The position numbers were made by a program, and so were the translations under genes. A model generated the notes under the pieces. It made no database searches. It was given only the letters and a program-made list of their open reading frames with translations, and was not told the origin of the DNA. From positions 1 through 46,600 of the forward strand of contig PXRO01000033.1 in NCBI GenBank assembly GCA_003021685.1: a stretch of 46,600 bases of DNA. Reading direction: 5' to 3'. Below are positions 33,236-42,184 of the stretch, in pieces (the first letter of the stretch is position 1; every line of letters begins with the position of its first letter). Source of the DNA: Halobacteriales archaeon QS_4_62_28 (GTDB lineage Archaea; Halobacteriota; Halobacteria; Halobacteriales; Haloarculaceae).

Positions 33236-34303
33236 TCACTTGCCTTGATTGCTCGTGATCCCTTGGAAATCGTCGTCCCCGCTTGGGTCCGTCGATCCAG
33301 TGAGTGAGAGGGGGCCAGACCGCTTTTCTATTCGCTTGGCGAGGTGGTCGTTTTCAGCTTTGTCTTTCATCATCCCCTGTACGATCAGCAAGGTGCTGAT
33401 CAGGAAGTTCGTCAGTGTCTGTGCGGTGGCGTTGTCAACGTCTGCGGACCGTAGTGTATTAATGATGTAAACGACCGACGTGATTCCCCCGACCATACCG
33501 AGCGAGTACAGGAGAACGATCGGGTTGAAATCCTTGATTAAGTACTTTTCTTTTAACCGCCATACGAAGTTCTCGAAAAGCAGTCGGGAGACGCGTGGAA
33601 CGTAGGTACGATAATTGATACTACTGGTTTCGTCTTCATATCGAATCGGTGTCGGCACGTCGGCAACCACCATGTTGGCGACGTTGAGTTTGACCAGGAG
33701 GTCATTGCAGTAGCCGTAGAACTCGTACATTTCCTCGATATCGACGGTTTCGAGGGCTTCTTTCGAGATTGCCGAGTACCCGTTCTGTGAATCGCCGATG
33801 GCCCAGTACCCGCTGGCGATCTTACTCAGGCCGGACAGTAGCAGGTTGCCGAAAGTCCGAAAGGGTGGGACATTGCGACGTGTCTCTTGCCGCAGGAATC
33901 TGTTTCCCTTAGCGTAGTCTGCGTATCCCTCGACGACCGGGTCGATGATACCTTTGAGTAGCGCGGGATCCATCTGGCCGTCACCGCCCATGACGGCGAC
34001 AGTGTCGATATCGTCCTCCAGCGCTTTGAGATATCCCGTTTTGATCGCGCCACCGACGCCCCTGTTCGTTTCGTGCTGTATTGTGACGATCCTCGAATCG
34101 TAGACCTCGCTGTTTCCCGATATCGTCTGCTGTTTGATGTGGCTCGCCGCACGCTGGATTTCGGCCCACGTGTCGTCAGTTGAGTGGTCATCGATTACGT
34201 ACACGCGATCAACAAAAGACGGAACAGTAGAAACAACGTCCGAGATGTGATCCTCTTCGTTGTAGGCTGGTATGACGACACCAACAACATTGTCTTTATA
34301 CAT
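33236..34303 (-). CDS. GT2-family glycosyltransferase (DPM/AglJ-like) with C-terminal membrane helices
   Basis: This 355-residue protein has a GT-A domain with VVIPAYNEEDHISDVVSTV, VIDDHSTDDTW, NRGVGGAIKTGY and a catalytic VMGGDGQMDPALL, the DPM1-like pattern using an NDP-sugar and a polyprenyl phosphate acceptor. The C-terminal third has two membrane helices (about 268-292 and 300-325), which differ from plain soluble DPM1. It probably loads a sugar on dolichyl phosphate for export or glycosylation. The promoter is in the AT-rich 34304-34400 region. It opens the glycan island. Confidence 0.88.
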   Translation of the reverse strand: MYKDNVVGVVIPAYNEEDHISDVVSTVPSFVDRVYVIDDHSTDDTWAEIQRAASHIKQQTISGNSEVYDSRIVTIQHETNRGVGGAIKTGYLKALEDDIDTVAVMGGDGQMDPALLKGIIDPVVEGYADYAKGNRFLRQETRRNVPPFRTFGNLLLSGLSKIASGYWAIGDSQNGYSAISKEALETVDIEEMYEFYGYCNDLLVKLNVANMVVADVPTPIRYEDETSSINYRTYVPRVSRLLFENFVWRLKEKYLIKDFNPIVLLYSLGMVGGITSVVYIINTLRSADVDNATAQTLTNFLISTLLIVQGMMKDKAENDHLAKRIEKRSGPLSLTGSTDPSGDDDFQGITSNQGK

Positions 34304-34513
34304 TATCAGGGCATGTGCCAGTCACGCAATTAGTTATTCATTCGTAATTCGTGCCACTGGCGGTGTATATAATAGAAATTACATATTTAGCTGATGCTAT
34401 CGACTGCTACCGCTCTCTATACGGATCGTTATAAGTCACCACCGGATCGCGCTGACCCTGGTCTGTGTCTGTCAGTCCACAGTTACGCCGATCCCTATCA
34501 AACGGTGGTCTGT

Positions 34514-35452
34514 TCAACTGTCGCTGAGGACATCGTCGTAGACGCCACGAAGCTCTCGACCCATGTGCCTGAGACTGAACTCCTGGACCCGATCACGGCC
34601 TCCGACCATCTCATCTGACTCGAGGATCTGTTGAAGCATTCTGACAAGTTCCCCGTCGGTCTGGCAGACTGCGCAGTTGTCGATATCGGCTAGCAGGTCG
34701 GATACGTCACCGACATCCGTCGAGATGACCGGTAGATTGCACGCGAGAGCCTCTTTGACCGTGTTGGGCGAGCCTTCGCGCTTCGAGGTAAGTAACAGCG
34801 CGTCTGCGGCGTTCATATAAATCGGCACGCGTTCGTGTGAGACGCCGTACACGGCGTGGAGTTCGACTGGTACGTCGAATCGGTCGTCAACGACGTCGAC
34901 GACGGACTCGGCACGGGGATAATCCTTTACAGATCGAGATGGGTCGTAGGGAAAGAGGACGTGTTTGGCGTTCCGTTTCCAACCGACTTTCGACCTGGCC
35001 CAAGAAGCGGGCTCGTCCGTGAAGCGTTCCGTGTCGATGCCATGTGGGATAACGTGTGCATCACAATCGATCTGATCGGCCATCTCGTCAGTCATGACGA
35101 TGACTGCATCACAGAGCGACGAGCAGACTTCGCTCACCCGTCCGTAGCGGCCAAGCACGTCCGATCCCCAGAGGGTGAGGACAACAGGACGCAATGGCTG
35201 TGTGAGGGCGATCGGTGCCGTTAACCCGTAATTAGCGTGGACGACGTCGAAATCACCGGCGACGGTACGGTGGAGTGCCTGTCCATGAAAGCGAGCGTAA
35301 TCGAGCACCGAGCGTGTGTCTCCTGACGACTGAGGAACCGGCAATACAGTGCAAGATATGCCGCGACTTTCTAACACCTGGACTTGTTGCTCGAAGAACG
35401 GCCGGCGCGTAGTTACGAGCTGGAGCACCTCAATGTCGGAGTCGTCGTCCAT
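34514..35452 (-). CDS. GT4-family glycosyltransferase
   Basis: This is a 312-residue GT-B enzyme, shorter than usual. The N-terminal half has FDVVHANYGLTAPIALTQ and TLWGSDVLGR. The C-terminal half has HVIPHGIDTERF, ALLLTSKREGSPNTVKEALACNLPVISTDVGDVSDLL with the GT4 EX7E pair. It lies in the glycan island on the same strand as the GT2 gene. Sugar and acceptor are unknown. Confidence 0.87.
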   Translation of the reverse strand: MDDDSDIEVLQLVTTRRPFFEQQVQVLESRGISCTVLPVPQSSGDTRSVLDYARFHGQALHRTVAGDFDVVHANYGLTAPIALTQPLRPVVLTLWGSDVLGRYGRVSEVCSSLCDAVIVMTDEMADQIDCDAHVIPHGIDTERFTDEPASWARSKVGWKRNAKHVLFPYDPSRSVKDYPRAESVVDVVDDRFDVPVELHAVYGVSHERVPIYMNAADALLLTSKREGSPNTVKEALACNLPVISTDVGDVSDLLADIDNCAVCQTDGELVRMLQQILESDEMVGGRDRVQEFSLRHMGRELRGVYDDVLSDS

Positions 35453-35760
35453 CGTCGGAATACGCTATGTCTATTTGATCGGATAGTAGGCGTCTTTGTT
35501 ACAACGCAGCTATCGAGTGACTGGTATGTCACAGAGAGATAAGGTCGTCTTAATAATCGTCGTAATAAAACATCGAGCTGTGAACGATGACCGTGATTCG
35601 ACGGCTGCCAGCTCGATCTGTAACGGTGCTGATTCGTTGGTACTGATGACAGCCGAAGTTGGTAGTACCGTCGTCAAACACTGTTACTAACTAAGAATGT
35701 AGCTCTTTTACTCTTACAAAACAATGGCCTCGGTGACGTGATCCTAATGGAGTGGTCGCT
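35453..35760. other. AT-rich intergenic region
   Basis: This separates the minus-strand GT4 from the plus-strand deacetylase and probably holds divergent promoters (AT-rich around 35548-35570 and 35690-35715). A short plus-strand frame (35496-35690) has non-haloarchaeal codon use and no motif, so it is not annotated. Confidence 0.45.
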
Positions 35761-36720
35761 ATGGGATCAGTAGTTCTTTCGATTGACGCAGAACTCGGGT
35801 GGGGACACCACGATTTTGATACCCCACCGTCGAACCGTGTTGAGGCGGGACGAACCGGATGGTCTCGCCTCGTTGCCTTGCTCGATGAGTTTGAGGTGCC
35901 CGCGACGTGGGCCATCGTCGGACACCTCTTTCTGGAGGAGTGTGACGGACGACACGCCGACCACCCGTCACCATCTGGATGGTTCGACCGGGAACGGAAA
36001 CAGTGGAGATCTCGGCCGGACCTCCGGTTTGGACAAGAACTCATCGAGGCAGTCAGAGCAGCATCGGTCGACCATGAAATCGGATCACATTCGTTTACAC
36101 ACGTCGTCTTCGACGAACGAGCGACATCACGCAATCTAGCACGGGCCGAAATCGAGGAGAGTCTCGACGCAGCCAAGAATTTCGGACTTGACCTGCAATC
36201 GTTCGTGTTTCCGCGGAATGTCGTCGGCCATCGGGATCTGCTCGCCGAATATGGGTTCCAGTGTTATCGCGGCCAGTCGCCTATCAATCGTGACAACTCG
36301 TTCATGCCTCGGCGGCTACGACGACTACTTCGAGGCGTCCGGCCGAATGACGAATCACTGCTCGTCGAACCGACGATGGACGGGTACGGGCTTGTTAACG
36401 TTCCCGCATCGATGTTTCTCTACTCCTTCGAGGGGCAATTGAGAGATATATTGGCACCGGTTATCGGTGACCTCATGGTCCGACAAGCCAAGCGTGGTAT
36501 CGACCTGGCCGCCCGCCGAGACGGACTTTTTCACGTGTGGCTCCACCCTAATAATCTCCACCGAGCGTACACTGTCGTGCGTCTCCGTCGCATACTCGCT
36601 TACCTCGCCGAACGTCGCGATGCCGGCGACATCACTATCGAGACAATGGACGAAGTCGCCGACCGAGTCCGGTCAGCCGGCACACTGGAGGCCGGTTCGA
36701 ACACGAGCAACGGCCAGTAG
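35761..36720 (+). CDS. NodB-type polysaccharide deacetylase
   Basis: This protein of about 319 residues is a carbohydrate esterase family 4 member. VVLSIDAELGWG carries the N-terminal Asp, HEIGSHSFTHVVFD the H-x3-H metal site, and FVFPRNVVGH and FHVWLHPNNL the later motifs. It removes N-acetyl groups from glycan residues such as GlcNAc. The start is ATG 35761 or GTG 35752. There is no clear signal peptide, so the substrate may be a cytoplasmic lipid-linked or nucleotide-linked sugar. It begins the plus-strand series of the glycan island. Confidence 0.88.
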   Translation: MGSVVLSIDAELGWGHHDFDTPPSNRVEAGRTGWSRLVALLDEFEVPATWAIVGHLFLEECDGRHADHPSPSGWFDRERKQWRSRPDLRFGQELIEAVRAASVDHEIGSHSFTHVVFDERATSRNLARAEIEESLDAAKNFGLDLQSFVFPRNVVGHRDLLAEYGFQCYRGQSPINRDNSFMPRRLRRLLRGVRPNDESLLVEPTMDGYGLVNVPASMFLYSFEGQLRDILAPVIGDLMVRQAKRGIDLAARRDGLFHVWLHPNNLHRAYTVVRLRRILAYLAERRDAGDITIETMDEVADRVRSAGTLEAGSNTSNGQ

Positions 36721-36885
36721 GACTTCGTTCCGGACACGAACCACGCGACTGTTGTATGTCTCCACAGATTCGTCTTACGACAGGAATGTCATTCTCTTCT
36801 GAAGGTATCATTACTTCGATCAGCAGTCCCTGTCTACCGATAACAGATATGTAACAAAGGTCTATCCACTCTTTAGCTACGACGT

Positions 36886-38514
36886 ATGAGTGGTCCCGCT
36901 TCGTCCTCACTTCGAACACTGCTTGTCGGCATCGATGCCGCCTGTCTTCCGGTGGTTGAGCCGCTGTTCGAAGACGGGGACCTTCCGACGCTCCGAGCAT
37001 TTTTTACTGACGGAACTGGGGGGTCGTTGAAATCCCAGATTCCCCCGTGGACGGCCAGTGCCTGGCCATCACTGTATACGGGTATGAACCCGGGCAAACA
37101 CGGTGTCTTCGGATTTCTGGAGTTTGAAGGCTACGACTGGGACGTGGTCAACGCAACCAGCGTTTCGGAGCGTGGGGTGTGGGAACTGCTCGACCGGCAC
37201 GGACTGACGAGTGTCGTCGTCAACGTCCCAGTAACCGAGCCACCACGACCGTTCGACGGCGCACTCATCCCGGGATACACTGCACATGAGAACCCGGCAA
37301 CACATCCGGAGGGTATTCTCGATGATGTTCGTGATGCAATCGGTGGTTATCGGATTTACTCTGAAGGGAAACTCGACGACGACGCGGTTGATCAGTGCCA
37401 GTCGTTCGTCCGCATGCGCGGGGAGGCATTTCGCTATCTCGCCAACAGCTTCGATCCCGACTTTGGCTTCCTTCAGTTTCAACAGACAGATACTATCTTT
37501 CACGAGTCCCCTGGCGATGACGACCTCGTGCGGGCCGTGTACAGGGAGGTTGACCGGCAGATCGCCCAAACGCTCGATGCCTGTGATCCTGCTACCGTCA
37601 TCGTCGTCAGCGACCACGGTATCGGCCGTTGCGAGGGCCGGGAGTTCCGTGTCAACGAATTACTGCGTGACGAGGGATTCGTTGAGACGACGGTCAACGA
37701 ATCCGGAATGCCGACCTGGGTTGCGCTACGCGAGCAACAACTCCAAGGCGAAGCATCCGAACAGAGTCGAGCATACTCTGTTCTCGGATCTGCCGTGCGT
37801 GTCGCCGCAACGTTTGGGATGACCATCCAGCGAGTCACGAGATTGCTGGAGGCACTTGGGCTCACGGACGTTGTCGCCTCTGTGATCCCGAACGACGTAC
37901 AGCGATCTGGTACCGAACAGGTCGATTTCGAAGAATCGCGAGCGTACATGCGCGACTCGGTCGAACTTGGCGTCCGCATCAATCTTGAAGGACGCGAACC
38001 TGCAGGGACTGTTCCGGAAAGCGATTACGAAGCAGTCCGTCGGAAACTGATCGACGCGCTCGAATCGGTGACGACACCCGGTGGTGAACCGGTTTTCGAG
38101 GATGTGGCCCCCCGAGAAGAGTACTTCCAGGGACCGCACACCGCAGACGCAGTCGACATTATCACTGTCCCAGCCGATTTCGACCAGTACCTTTCAGCAC
38201 AGTTGTATAGAAAGCAGTTCGGGGAACCGACGGAACCATACATCCACAAGCGCCACGGACTCATCGCCGCACGTGGGCCGACCATCGATACTACTGTTGC
38301 GTGGAGCGGAGCACACCTGTTCGATGTTGCCCCGACCGTACTTTCGACGCTTGATGTTCCGTGGGACGAGCGAATGGATGGGTCCCCGCTCCCGTTTGTT
38401 ACCGCGACTGACCCGCGACAGTACCCGTCGGTTGAGCCCCGTGATCGTCTCCGGACCGACGACGAAACTGTCGAGAAGCGGCTTGCCGACCTCGGATATA
38501 TCGAGAGGCAGTAG
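36886..38514 (+). CDS. Alkaline-phosphatase-superfamily phosphodiesterase/phosphotransferase, copy 1
   Basis: This 542-residue soluble protein starts LLVGIDAACLPVVEPLF (first metal Asp). IPPWTASAWPSLYTGMNPGKHGVFGF carries the likely nucleophile Thr56 and the HG motif, and VIVVSDHGIGRCEG the second metal site Asp-His. This is the type I phosphodiesterase/nucleotide pyrophosphatase branch of the AP superfamily. No membrane helix or signal peptide is visible. It is a close paralogue of 42185-43795. The next gene starts two bases after its stop, so it forms a unit with FemAB-like genes. The substrate is not known. Confidence 0.85.
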   Translation: MSGPASSSLRTLLVGIDAACLPVVEPLFEDGDLPTLRAFFTDGTGGSLKSQIPPWTASAWPSLYTGMNPGKHGVFGFLEFEGYDWDVVNATSVSERGVWELLDRHGLTSVVVNVPVTEPPRPFDGALIPGYTAHENPATHPEGILDDVRDAIGGYRIYSEGKLDDDAVDQCQSFVRMRGEAFRYLANSFDPDFGFLQFQQTDTIFHESPGDDDLVRAVYREVDRQIAQTLDACDPATVIVVSDHGIGRCEGREFRVNELLRDEGFVETTVNESGMPTWVALREQQLQGEASEQSRAYSVLGSAVRVAATFGMTIQRVTRLLEALGLTDVVASVIPNDVQRSGTEQVDFEESRAYMRDSVELGVRINLEGREPAGTVPESDYEAVRRKLIDALESVTTPGGEPVFEDVAPREEYFQGPHTADAVDIITVPADFDQYLSAQLYRKQFGEPTEPYIHKRHGLIAARGPTIDTTVAWSGAHLFDVAPTVLSTLDVPWDERMDGSPLPFVTATDPRQYPSVEPRDRLRTDDETVEKRLADLGYIERQ

Positions 38515-38516
38515 CC

Positions 38517-39641
38517 GTGGCCGAACTCACATCGACGTTCCACGAGAGCATTACCACGGTAAACCGGAACCAGTGGAACAATCTGGTCGAGCAGTCCGAC
38601 CTCGGATGTGCATTCCACCGGTATGAGTGGCTGCTAGCGGTTGAGGCGGGACTCGGATACACCCCGGCACACGTCGTCGTCCGCAAGGATGGGAACCCGA
38701 TTGGACTCTTCCCGAACTTCGTCACTGAACTCGATATCCCCTACGAGCATTTGCTGTCCCTCCTTCCAACCGAACAGCTCCCGATGGGGCTCTCTTCGAA
38801 TCTCGAGGAACTTTCCTTCCAGAATGTGCCGCTGAAGCAGTTAATATCGACCTCTCCGGGCTTTGGCGGCCCAGTTATTGGAAGCAACGAGAGCGGGTGC
38901 CTGGACCACATGTTCCAGCAAATATCGGAGAACTGCGGCCGGTCTGTCATCTCACACGGTATCAAAGCGAAGGAGCTTGGATACATGCGATACGGGAAAA
39001 CACTGGCAAAGCGAGGATACAGCCCGACGTTGCTGGATTGTCGGTTCGAACTTAACCTCGATTACGACTTCGACGAACTCGTCGCGCGGATGGATAGTGG
39101 CCGACGGAAAGCGCTCCGGGATGCCCGCAATTCGGGGTACGAGGTCTCTGAACTCGATTTCGAGAACGTCGTTTCGAGCACCTACGACCGGTATGTTACC
39201 GATATGGAACGTGTTAGTGGCTCTACGCATTCGCGAGCGTTCTTCGAAGAGCTTGCTGATAGGTTCGCAGACCGCCTGAACGTCTTCAGTGTCGAAGTTG
39301 ACGGGACTGAGGCCGGTCGATACGTGCACGTTCTCGACACAGAACAGTCGACACTCCACTACTTTTACTCTGCGATCGGCGACGAATCGAACTACGAGTA
39401 CAATCCCTCGGAACTCCTCCACGCATACGCCATCGAGTGGGGCCAGGAGAACGGGTATCGGTACTACGATTTCGGAAGCTCGGGATCGAGCTTTTTTGAT
39501 GGAACGTTCCGATACAAGCAACGATACGGTGCTCGGGTGATCCCGACGCTCCGGTGGATGAAAGGGTACGCACCACTGCTCTGGACCGGATACAAACTCG
39601 GCCGACGCGCCTATCAGCAACTCGCATACGGAGACCAATGA
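38517..39641 (+). CDS. FemAB-like GNAT aminoacyl/acyltransferase 1
   Basis: This 374-residue protein has two GNAT-like halves typical of FemAB/FemX and BacA-type glycan-modifying transferases: CAFHRYEWLLAVEAGLGYTPAHVVVRKDGNPIGLFP, then DSGRRKALRDARNSGYEV and GYRYYDFGSSGSSFFDGTFRYKQRYGARVIP. Family members transfer aminoacyl groups from tRNA, or acyl groups, to lipid-linked or polysaccharide substrates. It begins with GTG 38517, two bases after the AP-like stop. The stop overlaps the next gene (ATGA). It is distant from the FemAB-like pair at 39638 and 43792. Confidence 0.8.
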   Translation: MAELTSTFHESITTVNRNQWNNLVEQSDLGCAFHRYEWLLAVEAGLGYTPAHVVVRKDGNPIGLFPNFVTELDIPYEHLLSLLPTEQLPMGLSSNLEELSFQNVPLKQLISTSPGFGGPVIGSNESGCLDHMFQQISENCGRSVISHGIKAKELGYMRYGKTLAKRGYSPTLLDCRFELNLDYDFDELVARMDSGRRKALRDARNSGYEVSELDFENVVSSTYDRYVTDMERVSGSTHSRAFFEELADRFADRLNVFSVEVDGTEAGRYVHVLDTEQSTLHYFYSAIGDESNYEYNPSELLHAYAIEWGQENGYRYYDFGSSGSSFFDGTFRYKQRYGARVIPTLRWMKGYAPLLWTGYKLGRRAYQQLAYGDQ

Positions 39642-40639
39642 GCGTCGAAATAAGAGCATTCGAACCAGAAGAGTTTGACCGATGGAACGGTTTGGTCGAT
39701 CAATCGCCGAACACGAACGTCTTCCATAGAGCCGAGGCCCTCCAGTTGCAGGCTCAACATGCTGGCGCAACGCTACACCCACTTGTCGGATTCAAAGGGC
39801 AAGAGCCCGTGGGGATCTGGCCACTCTTCGAATTGAAGAAAGGACCGTTCACAGCCGTCTTCTCTCCGCCACCGCCACTCTGGATCCACCGTCTGGGGCC
39901 GGCAATGGTGAACATGGAGAAACTCAAGCAGCGCAAGATGGATCGGCGCACGCGCGATTTCGTCGACGGCTGTTTGCAGTGGCTTACAGATAATTGCGGT
40001 CCGAAGTACGTGCGAGTCACGACAGAAGTCAGCTTCCGTGATGTACGCCCGTTCGAATGGAACGATGCCGATGTGACGCCGGCACACACGTACGTTGTCG
40101 ATCTGACGCCGGAAAAAGAGGAGTTACTCATGACGTTCAGTAGCGACGCCCGCAAGAACGCCCGCACCGCCGACGATGAGTACACCATCGAACTGGGTGA
40201 CCCTACGGATGTCGACCGCATCATCGAACAGGTCCAGGCCCGATATAGGGCACAAGGCAAGGCGTTTAATTTCCCAACTGGATTTGCACGTGATCTGGCC
40301 GCTGAGTTGCCGGAGGGCCGCATACGACCCTACTGTTGCTATTACGAGGGAGAGTACGTCGGCGGTATCCTGACGTACGAAGACGACTGGATCTATCGAT
40401 GGCACGGTGGGGTCAAGACTGACATCGATTTGCCTGTCAACGATTTACTCGACTGGCACATCATGACAGACGCCATGGAGCGTGGCATCGAGAAGTACGA
40501 TCTCGTGGGCGCTGACGACCGTCGCATCAGTAGCTACAAGGCCAAGTTCGGCCCGGCACTGCAGACGTTTTACACCATCGAACGAAGCACACTATCGGCG
40601 AAGGCACTCCTCGGACTGTACAGGCGTCTTCAAAAATAA
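39638..40639 (+). CDS. FemAB-like GNAT transferase 2
   Basis: This 333-residue protein has the same double-GNAT layout as its neighbour: VFHRAEALQLQAQHAGATLHPLVGFKGQEPVGIWPLFELKKGP, then DARKNARTADDEYTI, DLPVNDLLDWHIMTDAMERG and KYDLVGADDRRISSYKAKFGP. It is a close paralogue of 43792-44892 (the HPLxGxKGQEPVGIxPLFEL and VNDxLDWxxMTD segments match). ATG 39638 overlaps the stop of FemAB-like 1, so the three genes from the AP-like enzyme are translationally coupled. The substrate is unknown. Confidence 0.8.
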   Translation: MSVEIRAFEPEEFDRWNGLVDQSPNTNVFHRAEALQLQAQHAGATLHPLVGFKGQEPVGIWPLFELKKGPFTAVFSPPPPLWIHRLGPAMVNMEKLKQRKMDRRTRDFVDGCLQWLTDNCGPKYVRVTTEVSFRDVRPFEWNDADVTPAHTYVVDLTPEKEELLMTFSSDARKNARTADDEYTIELGDPTDVDRIIEQVQARYRAQGKAFNFPTGFARDLAAELPEGRIRPYCCYYEGEYVGGILTYEDDWIYRWHGGVKTDIDLPVNDLLDWHIMTDAMERGIEKYDLVGADDRRISSYKAKFGPALQTFYTIERSTLSAKALLGLYRRLQK

Positions 40640-40720
40640 GATGGTCTTCCCCGAATAGATGTGTTGTAACGCCCCGGTAACCGCTAAGTAACAGAGATAA
40701 TCGGTTCCGAAGACCCGACG

Positions 40721-41842
40721 ATGAAAGAGCAGCCATCGTTGATTGGGAGGCTGAGTACGACCCAATCGTCGGCTGGATTCGAGGAATTTCTCGAAGAACA
40801 CGTAGACAACTACTGGTTCTACGGGTACGGCAAGGGTGCGCTTCGGGATGGACTGGCACCATTCGTTTCTCCTGGCGAGACGGCGTTCCTCCCTGCATAT
40901 ATTCCAGACGCCGTTGCCAAACCGTTCGAGGAACTCGGCCTCGACACGGTGTACTACGCGGTCACTGAAGACCTCGCTCCGAATGTTACAGACCTCGAAT
41001 CCCGCATTGACGAGGACGCGGGAGTTGTCGTCTCCGTTGACTACTTCGGTTTCCCTGCTCCCGAGTGGTCAGCCGTCGCTGACCTGACCACCGAGTACGA
41101 TTGTCTTCATCTCGATAATTGCTCGCACTCGCCTTTCTCTCTCGTCGATGGAACACTTCTCGGGACTCGCGGCGATATCGGTTTTACGAGCATGCGGAAG
41201 GTCCTCCCGATGCCGGACGGAGCGTGCCTGTACGTCGATGAGACGCTCGCTGGTGAGATAGTCCCGTCTGAGTACGCTGGAAAAAACGAACGGCTCAACG
41301 CCGCCGACATCAGTTTTCTCGGCCGGTCAGCGGCAACGGAAATACTGGGTCCCACTGGGACAATCCAGAGCACGATTGCAAACCTCGCCGTCGAAAACGC
41401 TTCGAATTGTGCCGGACCGAGCGAACGGTACGAGGCGTCGAAATCTCCCATGTCTCGATTATCGAGTGCTGTCCTGTCGCGGGTCGACCCGGCGAGGATA
41501 CGAGGGGCACGACGGGCAAACTACGCGGCCTGGGACGCGGGACTGACTGCACGACCCGATGTCCGTCCCGTGCGTGACGAGGTAACGCCGGGGGTCTGCC
41601 CACAGGTATATCCAGTCGAAGCGACCGTCCCAGAGCGGTTCCTGGCTGATCTAACGACCTGTGGTGTCGATGCGGCTACCTGGCCGCGACTTCCGAAAGC
41701 TGTCAAGGCCGTGTCTGAATACCGGAATGCGCGTCGACTCGCTGACCAGGTGATCACTCTCCCCGTCCACCAGCAGATAGATAGATCCGAGATCGCTGCA
41801 ATCTGTCGAGAGCTGACGACGCAGCACGACACGGGTGAGTAA
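40721..41842 (+). CDS. DegT/DnrJ/EryC1-family PLP-dependent enzyme
   Basis: This 373-residue fold-type I PLP protein has LHLDNCSHS with the cofactor-binding Asp (about 132), and GFTSMRKVLPMPDGA with the likely Schiff-base Lys160. The N-terminal YGKGAL is typical of sugar aminotransferases, which make amino sugars from keto-sugars. The middle 190-300 is less conserved than in standard DegT proteins, so a divergent role is possible. It fits with the deacetylase and GTs in amino-sugar glycan synthesis. tRNA-Ser follows. Confidence 0.75.
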   Translation: MKEQPSLIGRLSTTQSSAGFEEFLEEHVDNYWFYGYGKGALRDGLAPFVSPGETAFLPAYIPDAVAKPFEELGLDTVYYAVTEDLAPNVTDLESRIDEDAGVVVSVDYFGFPAPEWSAVADLTTEYDCLHLDNCSHSPFSLVDGTLLGTRGDIGFTSMRKVLPMPDGACLYVDETLAGEIVPSEYAGKNERLNAADISFLGRSAATEILGPTGTIQSTIANLAVENASNCAGPSERYEASKSPMSRLSSAVLSRVDPARIRGARRANYAAWDAGLTARPDVRPVRDEVTPGVCPQVYPVEATVPERFLADLTTCGVDAATWPRLPKAVKAVSEYRNARRLADQVITLPVHQQIDRSEIAAICRELTTQHDTGE

Positions 41843-41868
41843 GACAATTATACCCATCTTATAGACAG

Positions 41869-41877
41869 TATAATAAT
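41869..41877 (+). promoter_or_regulatory. TATA box of tRNA-Ser
   Basis: TATAATAAT is centred about 33 bases upstream of the mature tRNA 5' end. Confidence 0.55.
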
Positions 41878-41905
41878 ACCACCTCTGCCCAAACAGGTGA
41901 GACGA

Positions 41906-41990
41906 GCCGAGGTAGTCTAGCCTGGCCAAGACGGTTGCTTCGAACGCAACTGTCCGAGAGGACTCGAAAGTTCAAATCTTTCCCTCGGCG
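41906..41990 (+). tRNA. tRNA-Ser (anticodon CGA)
   Basis: The acceptor GCCGAGG pairs with CCTCGGC (41983-41989), discriminator G. The anticodon stem GTTGC/GCAAC encloses loop UUCGAAC, giving anticodon CGA (reads UCG). A long variable arm (TGTCCGAGAGGACTC) marks it as class II. The T arm has TTCAAAT. There is no intron and CCA is not encoded. It lies between the two AP/FemAB-like modules. Confidence 0.92.
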
Positions 41991-42052
41991 TTTTCCGTGG
42001 CAGCCTCAAGTGCGTAGTGTCTCGTCTCTGTCAGAGCCATCACTGTCACTAT

Positions 42053-42064
42053 GTACCGGTGGAC
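42053..42064 (+). repeat. Dispersed repeat word GTACCGGTGGAC
   Basis: This is the third occurrence of the word seen in the repeats at 4367 and (minus strand) at 26101-26112. The surrounding sequence is less conserved. Confidence 0.35.
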
Positions 42065-42184
42065 ACCATTGCCACACTTGGATACAATAGCGGTACCGGC
42101 CGCGAATCCGATATCCAGTAATATTCACATCATTACTATTCCCGAATGGCTTCTGCGAGCACTATGGTGGTGAAGTAAACGAAG

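Noticed and set aside
35496-35690. 64-residue plus-strand frame before the NodB gene.
   Set aside because: AT-rich codons, no domain, lies in a probable promoter region.
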